Part shown: in pieces, positions 17,330 through 21,804 of the stretch
Position numbering within the stretch: the stretch's first letter is position 1
How the letters are laid out: every line of letters begins with the position of its first letter
Source of the DNA: Chara braunii
Lineage: Eukaryota; Streptophyta; Charophyceae; Charales; Characeae
Assembly: GCA_003427395.1 (NCBI GenBank)
Contig: BFEA01000181.1
Location: forward strand, 2,295,456 to 2,317,259
Length of the DNA stretch: 21,804 nucleotides
Reading direction: 5' to 3'
The notes under the pieces: generated by a model
Told to the model about the DNA's origin: nothing
Database searches by the model: none
The model's input: the letters and a program-made list of their open reading frames with translations, nothing else
Made by a program: the position numbers and the translations under genes

Positions 17330-17612
17330 GGAACAGGCTATTTCTGGCCTGTTCCGAAACCCTGTATTCGTGCCTGAGTCTTAGGGGTGGTTGAAACAAC
17401 GAGGGCCTGAAAAAGGCCCTTCGTTTCAGGCTGGAAAAACTCTGGGCCTGAAAGGCCCAGAAATAAGCTGAAACGGAATAGGGCCTGCAGGCCCTCGTAT
17501 TTCAGCTTCCAGGCTGAAACGACCGGGGCCTGTAAGCCCTAACTTTTAGGCTTTTAGGCTGAAAGTCCGGGACGGGCCCTGCAAGGCCCATGTGGCTACG
17601 CAGTATGCCACA
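17330..17612 (-). repeat. Array of hairpins at the upstream end of element D LTR
   Basis: Seven inverted repeats follow each other: GGAACAGGC/GCCTGTTCC (17330-17355), AGGGCCT/AGGCCCT (17402-17420), CTGGGCCT/AGGCCCAG (17442-17460), the perfect palindrome GGGCCTGCAGGCCC (17481-17494), GGGC/GCCC (17526-17539), GGGCC/GGCCC (17574-17589) and TGTGGC/GCCACA (17591-17612). Several are separated by GCTGAAAC or TTCAGGCT boxes. This part is the U3 region upstream of transcription. Confidence 0.85.
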
Positions 17613-17625
17613 CCCCCCCCTCCTT
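17613..17625 (-). other. Polypurine tract of element D
   Basis: The minus strand reads AAGGAGGGGGGGG directly before the LTR start TGTGGC. Position and composition fit the plus-strand primer. It lies 12 bp beyond the integrase stop codon. Confidence 0.9.
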
Positions 17626-17637
17626 GAAAGACCGAGC

Positions 17638-18917
17638 TTACCTGCGAGGGCGAAGCTGTCTGTCTGAGGGAGGGACCACAGTCCGGGTGGGAGGGGCTGA
17701 TTGTGAAGCTTCCTGAGCTAACCTCCGCTTTTCATAATGCGCGTAGATCAGCGGTGCGGATGCTTTCAAATCTGCGCCTGAAATCCACCGAATGTCATCG
17801 CGATCGCATGCTTTGAATGTGACTTTGTACTGCCGCGGCTTGCTGCCGTACTTGCGATCGGTGATGACGCGGTCAACTTCCTGATGACCATCCATAGAAG
17901 GAGGGTTCTGCGATCGTCGGCCTGGGAAGTCGGCGCTCTTAGTTGGTGTATATGTTGCCAGCTTCGAGGCGTGAAAGACTGGATGGACCATCAGATACGT
18001 CGGGATGTTGATCACAAATGAAGGGTCATCGGGCTCATCGCGCGCGGCTGATGTTACGGGCCATGGTCCAAACCACTTGGGAAGCAGTTTGCGTGAAACA
18101 TCCTGTTCCAGTGCAAACCCTTCCGCGGAGACCCAAACCAGATCACCGGCGCGGATAGAACATGGCACGCGACGCCTGTTGGCTTGCTGCTGCATGCGGA
18201 CTTGAGCCTTTTGCATGTTCGCGCGGGCTTGTGTCAGCAATTCCCTGTACTTCCGAACGGAAGCGGGGGAGCAAGCGGCGTCAATGTCGGCTGGTCGAGG
18301 GAGGAGAAGGTCGGCGAAGATACGGCCTTTCCGTCCACCGTGGTGCAACTCGAATGGAGTCACGCCGATCGCCGGGTGCACCGTAGTGTTGTAGGCGAAC
18401 TCGATGTCGGGAGGCGGCCAACCCAATCTTTCTGGTCCGGACGGATGAGTGTACGAAGCATCATTTGAGCGGTTTGATGTGCCCGCTCCGTCTGCCCGTC
18501 TGTCTGTGGATGCCGAGCCGAACTTGGTTTCATCGTCGTGCCGGACTCCTGCATGAGCGCAGTCCAAAATGCTGACATGAAACGAGTGTCGCGGTCGCTG
18601 ACTATGTCTTCCGGTACACCGTCGCCACAAATCCACCCGGTGTGTAGGAGGCGTGCCAGCTCGGGAGCCGTGGAGTAGTACTTGCAAAGAATAAAACGCG
18701 CATACTTACTCAATCGGTCCACCACCGTGAGGATGCCGTCGTGCCCGAGCCGGTCGCGGGGAAATGGACCGGCGACGTCCATGGCAATGGAGAGACCAAG
18801 TTCCCGTGGGATAGGCATCGGGCGTAACTCGCCGTAGGGATTGCGGTTGCGGGGCTTGCTGCGTCGGCAAACTTCGCAAGAGTCGCAATACCGAGTGAGA
18901 TCGGTAATGAGATCGGG
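17638..18917 (-). pseudogene. Element D integrase
   Basis: Continuing from RNase H past a TAG at 18918-18920, the frame reads the zinc-finger cysteines (CDSCEVCRRSK), then the core: SIAMDVAGPF, DIVSDRDTRF and HPQTDGQTERA supply all three catalytic D,D,E residues. Near 18410 a one-base shift moves to the next frame, which continues with DIEFAYNTTVH, GDLVWVSAEGF, SRKLLPKWFGPWPV and PVFHASKL, and a chromodomain-like end (QYKVTFKACDRDDIRWI), ending RQLRPRR and TAA at 17638-17640. The family inserts the cDNA into chromosomes. Its length and motifs are those of a full integrase; one stop and one shift break it. The stop codon overlaps a splice-donor-like GCAGGTAAG. Confidence 0.93.
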
Positions 18918-19913
18918 CTATCGAAATCGCTGTCGAAGTCGTGCAATAGTGCGGTTGACTCCGAAATGGCCGGCGAGTCGCGAATCATGATACTCGCCGG
19001 GGAGGGGAGTCCGAAGACGGCGGTCGCATGGGACACATAGTAAGTCCTTGCCTCTCGAGTGGAGGAGCAAGTACCCGTCGGCAATGCGATAGTGGCTGGC
19101 CGGCGGGTGATCCGAAGATAGCTGTGCATACAGCGTGGCGAAGTCCGGATCAGACTCATATGCCCGGATGAAGTGTCGCTGAAGCTCCTCGTTGAATGCG
19201 AAGGCATGATGTGTCATAGCGCAAAGATCAGGTCTTCGCGAGAGTGCATCTGCTGCGCGATTTGAGAGGCCTGGAAGATGTTTCGGTGTGAAGTCAAACT
19301 GGTCGATGAAGTACATCCATCGTTCGATCGTGCTGCTCACCGTATCCTGCGTCTTGTAGTAGGTCAGTGGATTGTTGTCCGTAACCCATGTGAACCTACG
19401 ACACCCAAGGAGGAAGTGCCGCCATCGCTTGAGAGCGATGACGAATGCGAGCAGCTCCTTCTTCCTTGCATCATCAAGCGAGTTGATGGGAGGCACCTTG
19501 TGGCTGAAATACTCCACAGGGTGCCAGTCGACGCCGCCGTGTTGTTCCAAGAGTGCCCCAATGCCATAGCCGGAAGCGTCCGTAGTCACTCTCGTAGGTA
19601 GAACTGGGTCATAGATGCTAAGGACGGGTGCCATGAGCATGGCCGTCTTGAGTGCTTGGAATGACCGGCGTGCGTCGTCATCGAATACGAATGGCACCTT
19701 TGGCGACTATAACCTCGTCATAGGTGCAGCAATCCTGGAGTATCCGGTGATGAATCGGTGATAGTAATTCGCCAATCCCATGAATGAACGAACGTCCGTG
19801 GTGTTGGTGGGCTCGGGCCATACTCGTAGGGCCTCGATCTTGTCCGCAAGCGGACAGATGCCTTTCGGCGTCACATAGTGTCCCAAGTACTCCAGCTCCT
19901 GCCGCGCAAATTC
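18918..19913 (-). pseudogene. Element D RT end and RNase H
   Basis: After a TGA at 19914-19916, the same frame gives the RT thumb (YLGHYVTPKG) and connection (VRSFMGLANYYHRFI). TAG at 19707-19709 interrupts it. RNase H then runs uninterrupted to 18918 with TTDASGYGIGALLEQ (first Asp), ARKKELLAFV (Glu), WVTDNNPLTYY (Asp) and RAADALSRRPD (last Asp), so all four catalytic residues are in place. The integrase zinc-finger histidines (EYHDSRLAGHFG) are at the end of this segment. The domain removes RNA from RNA-DNA hybrids during cDNA synthesis. Apart from the two stops it looks well kept. Confidence 0.93.
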
Positions 19914-20490
19914 TCACTTGTCGCGGTTGGCTTTGTACTCGGCTTGTCGTAGCCACTCCAGAACGGTGCGGAGGTGTTCCACATGCTCGTCCAAACTCCG
20001 GTTGTACACCAGGATGTCGTCGAGGTAGATAAGTACGTATCGATCCAGCATGTGTCGGAACTCCGTTGTCATAGCCGCTTGGAAAGTGGCCTGGGCATTC
20101 CTAAGGCCAAATGGCATAACCAGCCATTCGAAATGCCCATATCGCGTCTTAAACGCGGTCTTGTAGCGATCCTCCTGTCGGATCTCAAGTTGGTGATATC
20201 CAGACTTGAGATCGAGCTTGGGAAAGAACTTGGCGCCGCCCAGTCGCTCGAGAAGATCGTCGATGGGTGGGAGAGGGCCGGCGTTTCTGATCGTCTGCGC
20301 GTTGAGCTTGCGATAATCGATGCACAACCGCAAATCCTTGTTCTTCTTCCGGACGAAGAGAACAGGAGCACCGTATGGCGATGAGCTAGGCCGAATCCAG
20401 CCTTTCTCCAGAAGGTCGTCGAGTTGTGCCCGAAGCACACTTAACTCTTCCTCGCTCATTCGGTAGATGCAACCGCGTGGAGGTACGGTC
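19914..20490 (-). pseudogene. Element D reverse transcriptase
   Basis: The frame from about 20490 to a TGA at 19914 encodes fingers and palm: [43 protein letters not shown] (catalytic Asp), [14 protein letters not shown] and [11 protein letters not shown] (both Asp of the YxDD box). Arg and Gln in [10 protein letters not shown] replace the usual Thr/Ser and Pro. Met at 20459 is internal: sequence upstream in the same reading ([10 protein letters not shown]) is typical RT N-terminal linker, and a one-base shift near 20491 connects it with the protease frame. The active site is intact, unlike element C. Confidence 0.95.
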
Positions 20491-21110
20491 CGTCCTCGAG
20501 GATGACCTTGTGGCGGATGGGCCGATCCGGTACTACTCCGTACGGGCCTTCGAACACGTCGCTCTAGGCGTCAAGAAGCTTGGTGATGCGTGGATCCGAA
20601 GAAGTGTCCGTCGATGAAGCGTCATGGGACGGGAGGGCGTGGAGAAAACACCCCCCCATCTCCTCAATGTCGTCTCTGATGATGGAAACTCGCATGCTTG
20701 CGGCGGATACCACGTGACAACTGACTAAAGGGTGAGGAGGAGCTACCGTGCATGGGACTAGTACTCCGTTCCGATCACGAACGTGAACTATCGGCGGTAG
20801 AAGTTCACCGGGTGTTCCTCGCTTCGCAGCCATGACATGCCCATGTCGAATTTGGTGTCCAGAATGTCAAAGGACACCGCCTCACTTGCGTGAGGGGCAA
20901 AGCAAGTGAGGGGCAAAGTACACTGGGACGTCATCAATGCACCGGTCGATTTACTTGTGCGTGTGACCGTCCGCCAACGTGACTTGCGTGGGCTGGGACT
21001 TCCTTCGGACTCGTGGGCGAAGGCCGCCGCGTACCATGAAGTCCTAACTCATGTAGTTGCGAGATGCTCCGCAATCGATCAAACCGCTGCAGGCCGCCTC
21101 TCCGTCTGAA
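20491..21110 (-). pseudogene. Element D aspartic protease and linker to RT
   Basis: GLIDCGASRNYMS at about 21082-21047 is the protease active-site region. The usual D-S/T-G triad reads D-C-G (21068-21076). A TAG at 21044-21046 follows, in a context where Gln (CAG) is likely to have stood. Downstream sequence is decayed over about 200 bp with stops and frame changes. From 20833 to TAG 20564 one frame is open, and beyond that stop it reads [20 protein letters not shown], the conserved lead-in to RT. The protease would have matured the Gag-Pol precursor. Position between zinc knuckle and RT makes the call safe; details between 20834 and 21040 are uncertain. Confidence 0.8.
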
Positions 21111-21804
21111 TGCGTACATATAGCAATGGTGCGTCTAGGTCGTCGTACCGTTGCTTCTTGAACTCGCGGTCGATCTTCGCAATGTAGGCGTGAAGGTCGA
21201 CAACATCTACTCCGGTGTCCATCAACGGCGTCGGTACTGCAGTGTGCAAGTAATCCCGCAATTGTGCTTTGAGCACGTTGCAATGCGGTTTCGGCAATCG
21301 ATCGGACCGGGGAAGGGGCATCCATTGGAAGTACGCAAAAGTCAACGGGTCGAGCTCTTCAAGTTTTGACCATGACGTTGAATCCCCGACGGTAGATGGC
21401 GGCGAAGCTGCCGAATCGGTTGCCGATGGTGTTGAAACCGTGCATGCGGTAGATTGTTGCACGTGGAGCGGTTGGTATAGCGTTGGAACCAAGTGGACAG
21501 CATAATCCTCGTAAGTGTACCGAGGACTTGCGACATTCGCATCCTCCCCATATGTGTAGGAGGCCGTTAGCAAGGCGGCCGAATCTGGCGGAGTGGGGGG
21601 TGGAGTCGCCTCACGTCCCGTGAAACTCAGTTTCTCGAGCTGAGCCGAGGCCGCACATCCTCCTTGGCCTGATCCTGGCAAAGAGAGGTCTTGTGCTTGG
21701 TGCTGTTGCACCAGTAGCAGCAGTCGTAACGGCCGCGGTACTTGTACTCGGGCTCGGTCAAGCCGAACTTGACCCATGGTGGTGCTGGCTGTCCATTTCC
21801 GGCC
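21079..21804 (-). pseudogene. Element D gag C-terminus with zinc knuckle and gag-protease spacer
   Basis: At the right edge the minus strand reads PPWVKFGLTEPEYKYRGRY followed by CYWCNSTKHKTSLC (21719-21678), a perfect CX2CX4HX4C nucleocapsid knuckle. Near 21660 the frame changes, and a long Pro/Ser/Thr-rich spacer is then open down to 21079, ending with LDAPLLYVRIQT just before the protease in a neighbouring frame (shift near 21090). The knuckle binds RNA in the family. The capsid part lies outside the window. The open frame starting at 21777 overlaps the knuckle in a wrong frame, so its first residues are not real gag. Confidence 0.82.

Larger units (their letters stand above)
16458..17612 (-). 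repeat. Element D 3' LTR (1155 bp)
   Basis: On the minus strand it starts TGTGGCATACTG at 17612, right after the polypurine tract, and ends CAGTATGCAACA at 16458. These ends form an imperfect 12-bp terminal inverted repeat (11 of 12), which supports both borders. The other LTR is outside the window, so the length is inferred. The first 320 bp hold an array of GC-rich hairpins, the middle holds a 28-bp double repeat and an antisense 5' splice-site sequence. No gene is seen in it. Confidence 0.82.
16458..21804 (-). mobile_element. Element D: Ty3/gypsy LTR retrotransposon, 5' part outside the window
   Basis: Reading the minus strand from the right edge, the order is gag zinc knuckle, protease, RT, RNase H, integrase, polypurine tract and 3' LTR. 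The family differs from A/B and C in LTR sequence, higher GC, and RT and integrase wording. The gag start and 5' LTR lie right of the window. The bases left of the LTR (TATGT, 16453-16457) are the expected target duplication. It is broken by at least five stops and about four frame changes, but its RT, RNase H and integrase catalytic residues remain. Confidence 0.93.

Noticed and set aside
1-21804. tRNA or rRNA genes.
   Set aside because: None was recognised by eye; only the tRNA-complementary primer site of B and the U6-like sequence were found. A tRNAscan-SE run would be decisive.

Overview
The window is eukaryotic repetitive DNA. Almost all of it is nested, decayed Ty3/gypsy LTR retrotransposons; no intact protein-coding gene is visible. 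The green plant lineage is suggested by an initiator-Met-tRNA primer site, chromodomain-like integrase ends, many CAG-to-TAG type stops and an intron/exon-like host stretch. The gag opening of element C and the pol style of element D remind me of the charophyte alga Chara; that is recollection-based inference and was not checked.

Layout. Element A (+ strand, 1-3743, cut by the left edge) carries the end of RT, RNase H, integrase, a polypurine tract and a 1367-bp 3' LTR. Directly at its LTR end begins element B (- strand), a member of the same family: an integrase remnant, an in-frame gag-integrase fusion made by internal deletion, a long leader and a tRNA-iMet primer site. B's 5' LTR is split by element C and occupies 6392-6632 plus 13985-15118; the two pieces sum to 1375 bp, matching A's LTR. 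Element C (+ strand, 6633-13984) is complete in outline (LTR, gag, protease, RT, RNase H, integrase, LTR) but has stops, frameshifts and replaced catalytic residues. So B inserted first, and A (into B's integrase) and C (into B's LTR) came later.

From 15119 to 16457 lies the only stretch not assigned to an LTR element. It holds a 235-bp tandem duplication ending in an exon-like segment with splice signals, a U6 snRNA-derived sequence, and a purine-rich tract.

Element D (- strand, 16458 to the right edge) is a different Ty3/gypsy family with a 1155-bp 3' LTR, a polypurine tract, and integrase, RNase H, RT, protease and gag zinc knuckle in that order leftwards to rightwards. It is the best preserved: RT and integrase active sites are intact, but it has several stops and frameshifts.

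I see no convincing previously undescribed system. The most interesting signals are non-coding: a nine-base-pair hairpin downstream of the presumed promoter in A and B LTRs whose sequence changed while pairing was kept; a regular hairpin array in the D LTR; repeated perfect 5' splice-site sequences, mostly antisense, in several LTRs; and the U6-like sequence with a duplicated core.
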